Shown here piece after piece: positions 51,877 to 64,000 of a DNA stretch of 64,000 nucleotides (positions are counted from its first letter, which is position 1; every line of letters begins with the position of its first letter). Both the position numbers and the translations under genes were made by a program. This stretch comes from Diphasiastrum complanatum (taxonomy: Eukaryota > Streptophyta > Lycopodiopsida > Lycopodiales > Lycopodiaceae): the NCBI GenBank assembly GCA_029204225.1, contig CM055097.1, positions 59,774,883 through 59,838,882 of the forward strand, written 5' to 3'. Under the pieces are notes generated by a model. It saw only the letters and a program-made list of their open reading frames with translations, ran no database searches and was not told the DNA's origin.

Positions 51877-53700
51877 CTATTCTTCACACTCTTCCTCAAA
51901 AACTAGCATGGTGAGTGTGTTGGTTCTCTCCAAATCTAAAGTAGCCAAAAATAGCTTCTCAAGTAGATACTTTGTCATGGACTTGATGAGAAAACTAGCC
52001 AAGAAACCTGAAATTGCAGCAAGGTCACCATAGCCAAGACAAGGCTTCTTTGATTGAAAGACATTTCCAAGCACCAAGAAGAGCTTTCCACCATTTGAGC
52101 ACTTTTCACTTTGATTTCTTCCATCCTTGAAAAACATGGTCCCAAAGCTCCTCCTCCTTGAAAAAGGATGCAACTTCATGAGCAAATCAAGGGTCCTTCT
52201 TGATTCAAAAAGATCATAAAGATCTATCATCATGTTACCAATATCGTGAGAATTAGGCGCATCAATATTGGCAAGACTATGCATGCTATACTAACAAAGA
52301 GTTTGCATTATATCTTCATGCTTGATTACCATGATAATCTCAGATCTAATGAGGCTAAATACATCATTATGGATATAAGTGTCCTTGGAGGATGATTCAC
52401 TTATTCTCATAATGTGTTTACAAATTGCCTCACAACATGAAAAACCAACATCATCCAACAAATTGATGGTTTGACCAATCCCACTTGCATGAAATCTGAA
52501 AGCAAGTAGATAGTCATTCCACACATGAACTAATAGCATGATATCAAATAGAGAATCACAAATCATAACATTTTTGTATCTCACCAAAGCATAATAGTCA
52601 TGTGGAATTATCTCAAGTCGACTTTGAGATTTTGACACATCATCAAAGCAACTTGATTCAACTATCAAAGAAGTCATGAAAGTAGAGGTGGATGAGATAA
52701 TGCCTTCCCTATGCATATTCTCAATTATGCAAACAATCCTTGACGGCTCCTCCTTGGATCTTGATGATCCACTTGATGTGCCTAGGTGTGGAGATTGGTA
52801 CTCTACACCATCTTCTTCACTTGACTCCTCCTTGAGCTTTGCAAGATCCTTGACATCACCAAAATGGGATGCATATTCATCCACACTTGAAACATCATTC
52901 TTGAAATTAACATCAAAGTCAACATCCATGGATTTGAGATTTGGATGCTCCAATCTCTCCTCTTGAGAAACATACTCTCCTTTGGCCTCCATCACATCCA
53001 AATTGTGATTAGCTCTCATACAAAGATCAAGCTTGTAAAGCCTAACATCTCTAATCCCTTTGGCAATGACATTTCCATTCTTTATGATAAAGCAAGCATT
53101 GCAACCAAACTTGACATCACATCCTTTGTAAATCAATTGACTCAAACTCAACAAATTTCTAGATATTGAAGGAACATACAAGACATTTTGAAGTTTTGCT
53201 CTTCTTCTTGATTCAAGCCAAATAAGAATGGTTCCTATTCCAAGAATCTCACATTTAGCACCATCTCCCTCTTGATTGCTGACGTTTACTTGCCTTTCTT
53301 CTTGTTTTTCTTCATCCCTCTTCTTCTTGTAGTACTTTGAGATAACATGCCTCTTTTTGCCAATAAAAGCACTTGATTTTGGATATCCCACTTGTTGATG
53401 GTTGTGAAGAGTCTTCATCACCATTCTCCTTGGATTTGTCCTTCTTGGAATGTGTCTTCAATTTGCCTTTTCCTTTTTCATGAGAGAAGAAAGCATTCTC
53501 TTCACCTCCATTCTTGAGTTGCCCCATCCTAGCAAGCTTGTTTTCAAGCCTCAGCCACCAAGACTCCTTGTAGACCCTCCATGGATGGTAGCTCTCCTTG
53601 GATTGCATAAAATTGAACAAGATTAGCAAATTCATCACTAAGACCATTCCTCAGTTATCCCGAGCTCCATTGAAATGCCCCTTAGGCCTTGTATTCCAGC
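51877..53700 (-). mobile_element. Copia-derived element with pol replaced by an unrelated long ORF
   Basis: Frame 53647-53312 holds gag linker and a degenerate zinc knuckle (KCFYW instead of C-x2-C). After a frame change, 53424-52291 encodes the gag-preintegrase segment (AKLQNVLYVPSISRNLLSLS, QLIYKGCDVKFG, ERLEHPNLKSMDV). Instead of integrase, the same frame then continues with about 210 residues of unknown protein (EIIPHDYYALVRYKNVMICD, GQTINLLDDVGFSCCEAICK), one stop at 52291-52293, and another 136 codons to 51877. No integrase, RT or RNase H is present before the purine tract. The extra frame is either captured sequence or an element-specific gene. Confidence 0.65.
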
Positions 53701-53740
53701 CCTCACACCGATGTTTGATCTTTTGATATCATCTTTGCTC

Positions 53741-54181
53741 CTACTTCACATTTGGATAAGGTAGATCTGCTCCTCCTGATGTTGAAAGTTGACCAACTGG
53801 CACTGATACATAGGGCGGTGATGATGGAGCTACCTCCTTGCGATTTTGTGCTCGCATAACAGTAAACATTGGCACGTTAGGATAGGAAGGTCTCCTTGGT
53901 ACAATTGTGCTCGTGCCTACTGATTGTACTGCAACCCAGTTCAATGGCGCGCTGGTGTTGGCTTTCACTGGACAAATCTTTTAACAGTGTCCATATTTAC
54001 AGTCACGGCAGAAGGGTGTGTAAATTTCTTTGTTTGGACATTCGACAATCCTATGTCCTTCTCCGCATCCGTAGCACCCATAAATTCTGCCCCTTGGCGT
54101 TGTGGCTGTGCAGCCTATGTGGTTTAATACGTTAATAGTAGAATCGATGAAATGTTCATCAAGTCCATACCATTGTTGCAT
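53741..54181 (-). pseudogene. Retroelement gag fragment with two zinc knuckles
   Basis: CYGCGEGHRIVEC and CRDCKYGHC are adjacent CCHC-type knuckles in the frame 54181-53981, with a stop after the second. The downstream frame 53968-53741 is Pro/Ser/Val-rich (TSTIVPRRPSYPNVPMFTVM). Double knuckles occur in several plant retroelement gags. The parent element is not identified. Confidence 0.55.
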
Positions 54182-54510
54182 TTCTTATTGGGAAAATGTT
54201 TCAACTTCCGTCTCGTTGAGGATACTGTTGCTGGTAAAGATCTGGTTGTGGTGCTGTAGTATTCTGAAGAGCCTTCAATTTTTTTTCAAATTGGTACCAA
54301 ATTGTGCTCTATGTGACAATTTAGATATCAAACCATTCTTGTCATGAACAATATCTACTTTTAAGGTATTACATCGTATTTTTGTGAATACACTTTAGGT
54401 TTGATAAGTGAAAATTTTTATTTATAAAATAGAAAAGGTATTTTAACACATTTGAAGACCAAATTCCGAGTAAAAACATAATTTCAGAATATTTTTTCAA
54501 CCTCCAAACA

Positions 54511-54853
54511 TAGCATGCCCGTGTGCTAAACAAATCAGCTAGAAATTGGTTTTTTTTTTTTTTTTGCAACTTTCAAAGATAGCACGCCGGCGTGCTAAAT
54601 GAAACAAGAATTTTTTTTTGCGATTGAATCAGATAGCACGTCGGCGTGCCAAAGGATTCCGCCCCAATTTTTTTTTTTTTTCGAGAATCCTTTGGCACGC
54701 TAGTGTGCTATCTGATTAGGCTAAAAAATAATTCTAATTTAAAATTTTATCTACTTTGGTACTCCATTATGGGATTTTTATTATGTGCCAAACCACGATT
54801 GTAAATGATAAACATTTAACTAATGGCATAAAAAAGTAGCACACCATGTGCTA
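54511..54853. repeat. Cluster of five imperfect palindromes, consensus TAGCACGCCGGCGTGCTA
   Basis: Copies at 54511-54528, 54580-54597, 54634-54651, 54693-54710 and 54837-54853 are separated by T-rich spacers. Each is self-complementary or nearly so, and the second is perfect. Flanks of the third and fourth (CTTTGG / CCAAAG) make a larger inverted repeat. No coding sequence or target duplication was found. Confidence 0.85.
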
Positions 54854-55215
54854 TCTTGTTGTTGAATCATGGCAAGCAAAAAAATCATAAAAAATTTACT
54901 ATCAAAATGCCAAGCCCCTATGTATAGATGCTAAATACTTTATGATTTATTATACATTAACAATAAAGTTTATATAAATTCTATGCATGTATGTGAATTT
55001 TTTAATTAGAAAACAACATTTTGACAATTTCCTTTCCAAGTCACACAGCCGAGTGACTCTTTAAATAGATTATTCATGTAGTATATGTACAACAACTATG
55101 GCAAATCTTGCACACTCATTTAATTTTGCTTAGCTTGGCTAAGGACAGAATGGTACAGTGATCTACTAAGCTTTGTGTTTGCACTTTAGATCAAGCATAG
55201 ATTGATAATCAAGAT

Positions 55216-55770
55216 CTATCTCAAAAAACTAAGGCAAAAACACATTACTACATGCATACAATCATCAAGCAAGTACATACACGTGTGGAAAGTGTACTTG
55301 AAAAAAATTAAGTATAAAAACTTCTTGTTCTCGAGTAGAAAGAGAATCTCACTATGGAGCCTCGAGTAGAGAGAGAATGTAGAATAGACTAGAATTGACA
55401 GGAAGCTTCCATGTGATTGGACCCCTATTTTCCTATCTCTCAATATGATTGGCTTGATCGGATATGAGTCATCAAATATGATTGGGCCAATTTGTTACTT
55501 GACTCTCTTTTGATTCGACCCAAGATTACATGCCAACACATAGGGAGTCACTCACCCAATCACAACTACAAAAATGTAACTAGCCTAACTAGCTCGAGTT
55601 TACATCATCTCCTACTTATGGCCAAATCATGGCTTTACATGTGAAATTGACTATTTTGCCTCCTAGGCCACAATTGGCCCTATCATCATCCTACACATGG
55701 ATGGCAACAAGAAAATTTATCTAACCCCTAAACTCAACATAGATAACTTTTTGATTTTTCACAACAGTAG
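55216..55770. repeat. LTR-like segment, diverged relative of 51330-51797
   Basis: Shares CTCGAGTAGAGAGAGAATG, ATGATTGGACCC-like and AAACTCAACATAGAT motifs, in the same order, with 51330-51797. Too diverged to be the partner LTR of one insertion. Confidence 0.45.
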
Positions 55771-56939
55771 TTACAAACCTATCGTACATGTTAATACAAA
55801 GCTGAGAGTATACAAATCTTAACACATTTACCTCGTATATACTAACTACTAACTAGTACAAATTGAAGAGTACAAACTTGAGAGTAACCAATCAATCAAT
55901 GATTGAACTTCGGAGTTCGTTTTAAGTCAATACGAAGCTAAACCTTGTTGTAACCATTGTTTTATTCACCTACCTTATCAACTCCAACAGAAGAGAAACT
56001 ATAAAAGGTCCTTATAGAAAATTTCGGAGCAGAACTTCAAAAAGTCCTGGAATACTCCAAAACGGATATCCTATTTGCATTCTGGAGCACAATGCAACTA
56101 TGAATTTAAGTCTACTGTATGCATGCAGGCACACGAAGCCAGTGAATAAAGAACGCTATCAGTAAAAGAGGTCCTAAGAACAACATTTATATTTATACAT
56201 TGTACAAGCTGGTAACAAGGAATCAATCGGGATGCCAGACATTAATAGACCACTTCCCAAGCAAGTAGAGTTAAATTACCAATGACACTACCTTAAAAAA
56301 TCATGTCGTTTCAAAAGAATGGTCAACCTAGATTCTTGCAGCAGTTTGAAACAAAAAGTTTATCTCATAAAATTGCACAGAATAGATAATTTGTACAAGA
56401 AGAAAATACATCACAACTTTTAGACGATATGCATGGTGAAAAGAATTGATTGATGGTTCAACCAGAGAAATAAAAAAACTATTATACATGCACATCATGA
56501 TTCTTTTCGTGCCTACATCAAGCAAAAGTGTTCTGATTCTTTCACATGAAAATAAACTCTAATTACAGTCAAAGACAGGCATCCAGCCTTAGAAGAAGCC
56601 TCCTGCAATTATGACAAAACTTCCAGGTCCAAATAGCTGAGATAAAAGCAGAACTCCTAGGTGAGCTTATCTGGTTCGTTTGTTATATATCTGAACTGAA
56701 TGCCCTGCAACTTGCTCCAATAAAAATCCAATTCCCCCTTATGCTGGCTGCTCAGATCCAAAAGATATAATGTCAAAAAGCTGTTGCAAGAAAAATGGAG
56801 CATTAATTGCTGTCACCTAACTGTTTTCTTTATGTATTAAGCGTAACTAACAAATTTCCAACCCATTGCCAAAGAGAGGGGTTTTCATCTTCTCTGCACC
56901 AGCTTGAACTGTCCTTTCCTAGCTGTCAACAGCTTTAGT
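55771..56939. other. Downstream region of gene 2, no gene seen
   Basis: AT-rich sequence containing the 3' UTR of gene 2 on the - strand and intergenic DNA. No repeats or conserved frames recognised. Confidence 0.5.
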
Positions 56940-59900
56940 TCAGATGAACTTGTGAGTCTTGCTAAGCAAAATTTGCCCATCCCACTTCCAGGGATTTACA
57001 TTTGGATTCAACAAATAGCAAGCATATGCTATACCAAAAGCACCGAATATCGTTGCAATTGCCTTCACATACACGACAGCTCGCGTCAATTTTTTCTCAA
57101 GTGCTTTGCAGCTGTTATCTGCTGTATGCAATAAGGCTTCCAACTGAGAATCTCCCTTGGCATATTCCAAGGAGCTGCGATGCTGGAAACACAGTTACAA
57201 ACAGGCTCATTAAGTGAGTGGCTTATGATAATACTTTTGTTTACCACTATTTAAATTTAAAACCGTCACTAGCACAGAAAAGGTTCGAAGTTATTTTGAG
57301 CCTAACAAGATTTTAAGACATGAATAAAACTAGAAAAAACATCAGTGTCTCAAAGTGCTATAAGTAGGAAAGTTGTCCATGAATTTACACAGCAGTCAAC
57401 AGACTCACAACGACACAAATGTAAAGTCTTCACAGTTACATAGATGACTTAGTGTATAGCATTTCAAAGCTGATTTGCCCATTTGGAAGCATGTTCTTTA
57501 AACTTATAATGTTCTCCATGATTAACGTCAAACGGATGCTACCATGTTTGAAGTGCTATGAAACGTATGGTATCAACTGTCACTTTAGCTTCCCTCTTAT
57601 AAAACTAAATATCCATCTTCTAGCCAATACATGAACTTTAAAGTCATCCCAAGATCCAACTATATTTGCTTAAAAGTCTTGAAACAAAGTATGACTGGCA
57701 CAAATATCCTCAAAGAAATGTAGGCATGTTTAAAATTCTGTATTGCGCTGATGATTTATCTGAAGACCGATTCTTGTGGCTCATAACCACCTGGAAGAGA
57801 AATACAATTTTTGCCCATGAGGGAAAGAATACATACGAGACTTGGAGCATAAAGAGAAGCATTCCGGCGAAATTTGCTTTCGCATCGCCTTCAGGATGAA
57901 GGTTGATGGCAAAGGGAAACCCGTAGTCTTTATATGATAAGAAAACCTTGAATGATCTAGTCATTTAATATAGTAACATGACCTCTCAAATAGTGCAACA
58001 TATGATTTGTCATGTGCAGCATCCCAGCATGTCAACTAGTTACACTCTAAATCAAATTTAATCTCAGAGCATTCAAATATAGTTCCAACATGCAAGGCTG
58101 AAGCATAGCTGCATACTAACTAATGACACCTATATAATATTGAAAAATGAACAGAAATCTGCACTATATCTGTTAAGCGGATTGTCTTCCAACTTTTGAA
58201 TTGAAAGACCATGATCAATGAACTGACTCTGAGCATATGGCACTTGGCTTGCACCTGATTAGCCATGTTATGACCATGAAAGCAGTACGGACAAGGTGGT
58301 ATGCTACATCCTGCTATCAGCATTTGTGCTGTAGCCCTTTAGCTCGAAATGGGATGCTGAGTGCTCAAATTCAAAAAAGAGCGCTCAGATCTACACTCAT
58401 CATTAATGTTTCTAGATACATACAGGCAACTCAGTCCCAGGTGTCTCAACTCATTAGAACATTGGGACATTCAGAAAACGGGAACCAGCAAACGCAATCT
58501 TTTCTCTTGACTGTTGCATTACCTCACACTGTTTTGTCATGAAATCTTTCTTACTTTTTGTGGAGCAAATAAGAACAAAAATCCCACAACAACATTAACT
58601 AGATGTGTTAAAGATCAAAATGAACCTTGGCCCTGAGAGCAGCTATAGTCCTTTTGATGTCATTTAGAGGCACAAAATGGGCTTGGCTCTCTTTCCATTC
58701 CAAACACAAACACTCTAGAACACGGGTGCTTCCTTTCAAGTTCTCCAAATGCAACTTCTCCTGCAAACAACAACAATGAATTGCATGTTCTAAAGCATAC
58801 CATAAACTGGTCACTGGATGTCTGAAAGCCTTAACAGGAAAGGAAAAAAAACATTTGGATGGAGATATGCATTTCTTAGTGGTAAAAGTATAAAGTACAT
58901 AATTTGATAAGATAGGAAAACCCTCCACTTAGTTAGAAATGATGCAAAACGTTTTACAAGAACAATGCCAATTTGGAGGAAAATAAATCATTCAAGAAGA
59001 TAAAAAAATTAAGAATGTACAAATAAACATGAGCCTTGAGTAAAAGCAGTACAAGTACTCTCTTGAGTCTTTGGTTCCTTATGGTGCTACAGTGCTACAA
59101 CCATAGTACCCACGGTTCTCAGAACCGTGGGGTGAACTGTACCACAGTTCATGAACCGTGGTACGGTTCATCATAATTAATAAATCAATTAATTAATTAA
59201 TGTTTGATTATAAATGAGCTAAAAAAAATAAAAAATTTCATTAATTAATTATATACTGTACGGTTCACCACGGTTCCAGAACTGTACGGTTCTCAGAAAC
59301 GTGGTGAACAGTACACGGTCTTAATTCTATCACTATAACTTAACAGATGTTAAATAATACAAGAAACCCAGTCAGGTCAACGTCTAAGTTCTCACCCACT
59401 GCTTGTAACAATCCGAATTCTGTGATAGGCACCACCGGAAAATATGGCAAGCCTCCAAAGCTAAATTTGGCACATCTGAAACCCAGAAATAATATAATTA
59501 AAGAAGACTATGTACCACAAAATATATATTTAAAGTCCTTCAGAAAGCAGTAATAAGAACAAATGATCATAAAAGAATTGTCTTGATAAGGGTGGCTTAC
59601 ACATGCTAAACCTTTCCAGGTACACAGCCTACCTATTTAAAAAAAGCAGCACATAAATCTGCATGGACGACACAGGTGAAAATGCACTAGCCTGCCTTAT
59701 CATAAGATACTACTCACAGATTCTCGAAGTTTAAAAATGAGATCCAAAAAGGATAACTGCAAGAATCTGACACATTCTGCTTGCAAATTACTAGCTCACT
59801 GGACAAAGCCATCATCACTTGCCGTATCCAAAATGTCAAAGTAAAGCCTTGAACACTATGTGAACTTAATAAACAAGCAACGTGTCCACCGACGACATAT

Positions 59901-62900
59901 GAGACCACAATTCCATTCATTGGACAGATAATATGCTACCACATCCCTACTCATGTCATCGGAATAGGTGCAGGTCACACGCATTGTACTGACCTGCACC
60001 TACTCTTAGGACATGAACGGCACACTCAGCCGTAATGCAGACTAGCACTAAAAAGCAATGGCAATCAAATGACTCCCAACTTTCTCATTGAAAACATATG
60101 AGATATTGCACATCATTGCTTCAGCTTGCTGACAGGATTAAAACAGATATAGCTCGTGCATAAACTGCATCACTAAAGATAGAAAGTCTTAACAAAAATT
60201 AGATGGACGCAACCCTGGACGAAGATAACCATCAGTACATGAAACTGTTTCGTGTTAAAATTGCATGACCTACCTATTCATTAATGATATAAGGCTCATA
60301 GACAGTTACCTTCTGAAGCTGCAAGAAGACAAAAGGGCAAAAGTTGTTGGGCCACAGGTTTTGTAGATTTACTTCGATATAAGCCAGCAAGGGCAAGCTC
60401 CTTAACTACTGGATATAGTGCCAAAAATCTTTCCGTAGCCTGCATGCAAAGTTCAAACAGAAGGTGTTGACTACAATGAGCCGTTGCATCTCAAAGAAAA
60501 TTGAAGTCAATAATGAGTAGTATAACTGAAGAAAACTCTAGTAGCATAACAAAGAAGCCATGACCTACTATACTATATAATCAGTGCAACAGAGTCCAGC
60601 CCATCAAAATCAAATGTATGGAAGCTTACCCACAATGATCCAAGAATGATTAACAAAATGTAGAATTGAACAACTACAATCATGAAAAACAAGCATTGGA
60701 CTTTGAGCAGAAGAAAAAATAGATGACTCCTTCACAACAACCCTTGGATCTTCAAAACAAGCCAGCTAATTACTTTCACGGTTTATACGAATGAAACGTT
60801 AAATAAAAATCTGGACGCTTTCTTAAAAGGTGGAGTTCATCCATTGTCCATAAAGGGCAAAAATTGTTCAATGTGAATCAAGTCCATTATAAAGTGATCC
60901 AGACCACAGCTGGCTGCCACCCATTAGCAGCCAATACTCCATGTGAAATAAGCACCGGAACCTGCTCATTGAGGGAGAAGTGTCTATAGATTGAAAAACC
61001 AACAAATGGCACAAATAATGATTGCGAAAAAAAGAAGAAGAGATATTATGAAGCAATGGATACTCTTATTTTAGGTCGATTTCTGGATATCTCTTTGCTG
61101 ACATAATGAAAATAAATTACAAATGCTTCAAGGTGTGGTAGGAGAACACAAAATAAAGATTTTCCTCATTGTACAACCGGAAAATTGGTACTGCACCTTG
61201 TAATTGTACACATGCCAACTGACGTACTACGAACAAATTACAATAGGTATAACTACAAAAACAATCCGACTTAAAAACTGGTGTATTGCTACCTTCAAAC
61301 TTGAGTATCTAAAGTTTTAAAAGCCGGTAACTTCAGCTCAATCACAGTTCTTACTGTATCACCTTCGTCCTAGCAGATTCAGTCGGAAAAGCTAATTGCA
61401 TCATGGACTCCAGAGCCAATGGTGGAACCAATCGCTCGCCCTTTCTAGAGACAGCATTAAGCAAAATTGGCCTTGCCTTCTTCATGTTGCCAAATATGAT
61501 GCTGCAATACATTTGAGACAATGAGCCAAACAAGCCACTATCAAAACTTAAAAACCAAAACTTTTCCTAAATGAACAAAAACATGATGAACACAAATTTA
61601 TAAACTTAAGCAATCCAATCTGGATGATCCTAACAAGAACCAACATTACATGCACTTATATTCTATGTTCATCCTCTCTCCTAATCAAACAAGAAAGAGC
61701 ACACACCAACCTCTCAATAAATTGCAACATAACATCCCTTGAAGCAGGCATGCTGGATTTTCCAACAGCCAAAGGCAACAGATTTTGTACCCACAAAGAC
61801 ATTCCTGCGACTAGATCTCCATGTGCTACCTGCATCATGCTCTCATGAACAGAAACTCCCAAAGGGCTGAAGAAAAACTGAGGTGTATTGTTATGGCTTT
61901 TGACAGAGCACAAAACTTTAGCTAGGCCTATAATAAAGCAAGAGAGGTTGTCCGGTCAGTGACAATCAAATACTTAATGCAATGACAATGGACATGCATA
62001 CGTTAGGGACATCTGAACAGTAAAGGAACATTAACAACGACCTAGCGTATCGTCCAGAGATTTGAACCACCAACCTGGCCATAAGCCCAGACTAAGGTGG
62101 CCATCTTCTCCTGTCCTTGAAATGCAGAAGTTGATCGTATTTTTGCAGCTTGCTGGAGTAGAATTTCAGGTCTTTTCCGCAAAATGAGTGCCAGAACTAC
62201 TAACACTGCAACCTGCCCATAAAAATTTCAGGAGAAACAAATATTTACAGCAAATGGATCAAGTAAAATCCATGATTCAAGATTATATAGCTGAACTAAC
62301 AATTGACTTGAGGCTACAAATGTTTGACTACAGAGTGCTTATTGAATCTCACTTTTGTCTTCCCAGGAGGCGGAACAGTCATTTTCACACCCTTTTGTGA
62401 TCCTTGACGTGACTCATCATCTTCCATGATATCTGTCAAGGCCCAAAATATGAAACTCGGAAATGCTTCTGCAGGTCTATGTGCCAGCCATTCCGAAACA
62501 ATTTTTATCACAGGATCTGGTAGGTGGCAAAGAGGCTCCTGTCATCATAGAAGCAAAAAGATGGGTGACTACCTTGAGCTTTAAGACTGCAAAAGAGACA
62601 AAAGTAATGAAATCTTCTCACTGCAAAAGATATATGAGGAGATATTCAAACAATGTAAAACCAAACATTTCATGCTCTGAAAGCTCGTTAATTGGTAACA
62701 CAATCTTATAATGTCAAAAACAAGGGTTCCAGGTAGCTATTTTTCAAAAATGCACCAGCTAGCTTCATTGTTAATAAGATCCAAATTGAGACAGAACCTC
62801 TACAACTTTTGAAACAGGTCCCTTGTTTATCTTGTTCCATGCAAACTGAGCTGGGCTCACAGAACTAAAAGCCCGACCAAAGTAATCTGTGCACCGCATC

Positions 62901-63992
62901 AGCTGCACATCAGGCAATGACTGGTACAATTCCTGAAGAAAACAATACAGCTTTGTGATGCACAAGTCACTGTCATACGGTTTATTATTTGTGAACAAAG
63001 CTGCAACTCGTTGAGGTTTATAATTCTCCAAAGCCTGAGGACGAAGGAAGAGGAAAGTATAGCAGCAATAACTAATCTACGTACAAAATAATCAATCATG
63101 GCCGAATATAACTGAGACAAACACCGACAAAACTCTCTCTTTGAAGTGCTGCAAGGAGACTAAGTGACTGGTGCAAACCCTGAAATAATTCTTATATAAA
63201 GTATTGCGATACTACTTGTACCGACCCAGATCCATCCATACAGCAGTACAGGTATTAATGTACATACGGGAGGAACGTATATGCGATTTATATGGAGTAC
63301 ATGGGCCACACACCAGCTAACTGAGTCGGATTAGTTGTCGTAAAAGAATCGTTCACTAGCCTTTAAAGAAACCTAAAGTACTAAAATTGAATAAGGAAGC
63401 ATTAAGACGCCTCCTTTTAAGTTCAAATTTAGAACTAACAAGTGAACAAACAAGCAACAAAAAATCCAATTATATGAAGTTTATATGTATTTAAACACGA
63501 CCGTGAATTTGTCGACAATGGGTAGGCCAGATTTTGGCCTCACGGAATTGTTCAGGTTTGAATACAATTAGACCTGATAAAATGCCCAAGCAAATCAAAT
63601 TGGATATTATGAACAGTGACCCGCTTACGATCTTAGACCCACGAACATTCATTCTGAAAAGCAGACCGCATTGAAATTCATTCGTAGATCCGTTTTCACA
63701 TGAGAGGATTCTGAACAAGAGGTAATACCGAAATTTCCAAGAGAAAATGTCCAAGATGAGACGCATCAATAGCAGCTGCAGCTTCCGCCACTGACACTTT
63801 TGGCTTCTTAACTTTGCTAGGCTTCGGCTTTTTCACATCCTCATTGCGCAAGTCATTGGATTGCACATGATTCTCCCTCTCGGTGTCACTCTCATCATTT
63901 TCTGTGACGATGGCAGCAGTTTGGCTGTTCAAAACAGAAGCAGCTCTTGCATCCCGCCGATGCCGCCTGTCCTCAGCTTCCTTTTCCAAATC
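56940..63992 (-). CDS. Gene 2: TMEM214/DUF2359 family membrane protein (5' part outside the window)
   Basis: Ten exons: 63729-63992, 62798-62932, 62353-62538, 62075-62212, 61711-61829, 61363-61501, 60310-60439, 59396-59475, 58626-58760 and 56940-57182, total 1,569 bp (522 codons plus TGA) with all phases consistent. Each block matches the plant TMEM214-like family: a Lys/Pro-rich segment then SVAEAAAAIDASHLGHFLLE, LPDVQLMRCTDYFGRAFSSV, FPSFIFWALTDIM, VAVLVVLALILRKRPEILLQ, MSLWVQNLLPLAVG, SRKGERLVPPLALESMMQLA, ATERFLALYPVVKELALAG, and a single transmembrane helix near the C-terminus (AIATIFGAFGIAYACYLLNP). The animal homologue is an ER membrane protein; plant function is unsettled. The first exon begins at a TTTTTCAG acceptor, so upstream exons lie beyond the right edge. 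It converges on gene 1. Confidence 0.92.
59102..59331. mobile_element. Small hAT-like MITE (230 bp) in an intron of gene 2
   Basis: The left end CATAGTACCCACGG shares its first nine bases with the 12-kb hAT. The right end, complemented, reads GATAGAATTAAGACC. Possible 8-bp target duplication: GCTACAAC (59094-59101) versus ACTATAAC (59332-59339), two mismatches. Both sides carry ACGGTTC/GAACCGT palindromes around an AT-rich core. It lies in the 635-bp intron between gene 2 exons 59396-59475 and 58626-58760. Confidence 0.65.
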
Positions 63993-64000
63993 CTGAAAAA

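Noticed and set aside
51330-55770. Pairing the LTR-like segments at 51330-51797 and 55216-55770 as the two LTRs of one insertion
   Set aside because: They share only scattered motifs and are far too diverged to have been identical at insertion, and the intervening gag pieces are of two types.
57666-58542. Open frames in the 1.4-kb intron of gene 2 as extra exons
   Set aside because: The flanking exons already join in phase and match the family block order; these frames show no family similarity.
1-64000. CRISPR arrays, bacterial operons, rRNA or tRNA genes
   Set aside because: No direct-repeat/spacer arrays, Shine-Dalgarno-led gene clusters, rRNA blocks or tRNA cloverleaf were seen; tRNA-like hits are primer binding sites of retroelements.

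Overview
The window is nuclear DNA of a land plant with a large, repeat-rich genome. Evidence: spliced host genes with GT/AG introns, two of them 17-19 kb long; plant-type Ty1/copia and Ty3/gypsy retrotransposons primed by initiator-methionine tRNA; a chromovirus; BED/DUF659 hAT transposons; and a LINE clade with an L1-like ORF1. Introns this long and this LINE type fit a fern or another non-flowering plant, but the species cannot be fixed from the sequence.

Two host genes are visible and they converge. Gene 1 (+ strand) has five recognisable exons from 7581 to 48013, joining in frame to 295 codons plus a stop. Introns of 19.2 and 17.0 kb hold most of the transposons. Its C-terminal half looks like a plastid/cyanobacterial lipocalin-type protein of unknown function. 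Gene 2 (- strand, 56940 to 63992 and beyond the right edge) is a plant TMEM214/DUF2359 protein; ten exons give 522 codons plus a stop with every phase consistent. The roughly 8.9 kb between them holds degraded copia-type elements.

Layout. 1-710: tail of a copia element. 1314-6930: two head-to-tail LINE copies (- strand) separated by a 75-bp AG/CT tract. 7581-7712: gene 1 exon. 7713-26914 (intron 1): an 818-bp hAT-like element, a + strand gypsy relic containing an inverted gag duplication, a decayed chromovirus split by a copia deletion derivative, gypsy and LTR fragments, and a 460-bp tandem triplication. 27034-43993 (intron 2): a gypsy leader interrupted by a 12-kb hAT (28419-40418, 8-bp target duplication GTCCGGAG), itself interrupted by a 6.2-kb chromovirus (28748-34914, 5-bp duplication ATTGT), then a LINE relic and an LTR. 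44511-47731 (intron 4): an LTR remnant and a degraded hAT-like element.

Most notable: the chromovirus LTRs end AG...CT instead of TG...CA. The hAT carries an unusual AT-hook/acidic/proline-rich tail and a second, convergent small coiled-coil ORF. The LINE has an L1-type ORF1 and an ORF2 tail with two PCNA-box-like motifs. Several hAT-like elements share CATAG-type termini but carry different GC-rich subterminal palindromes. Nearly all transposon reading frames are broken; the 12-kb hAT and its nested chromovirus are the best preserved.
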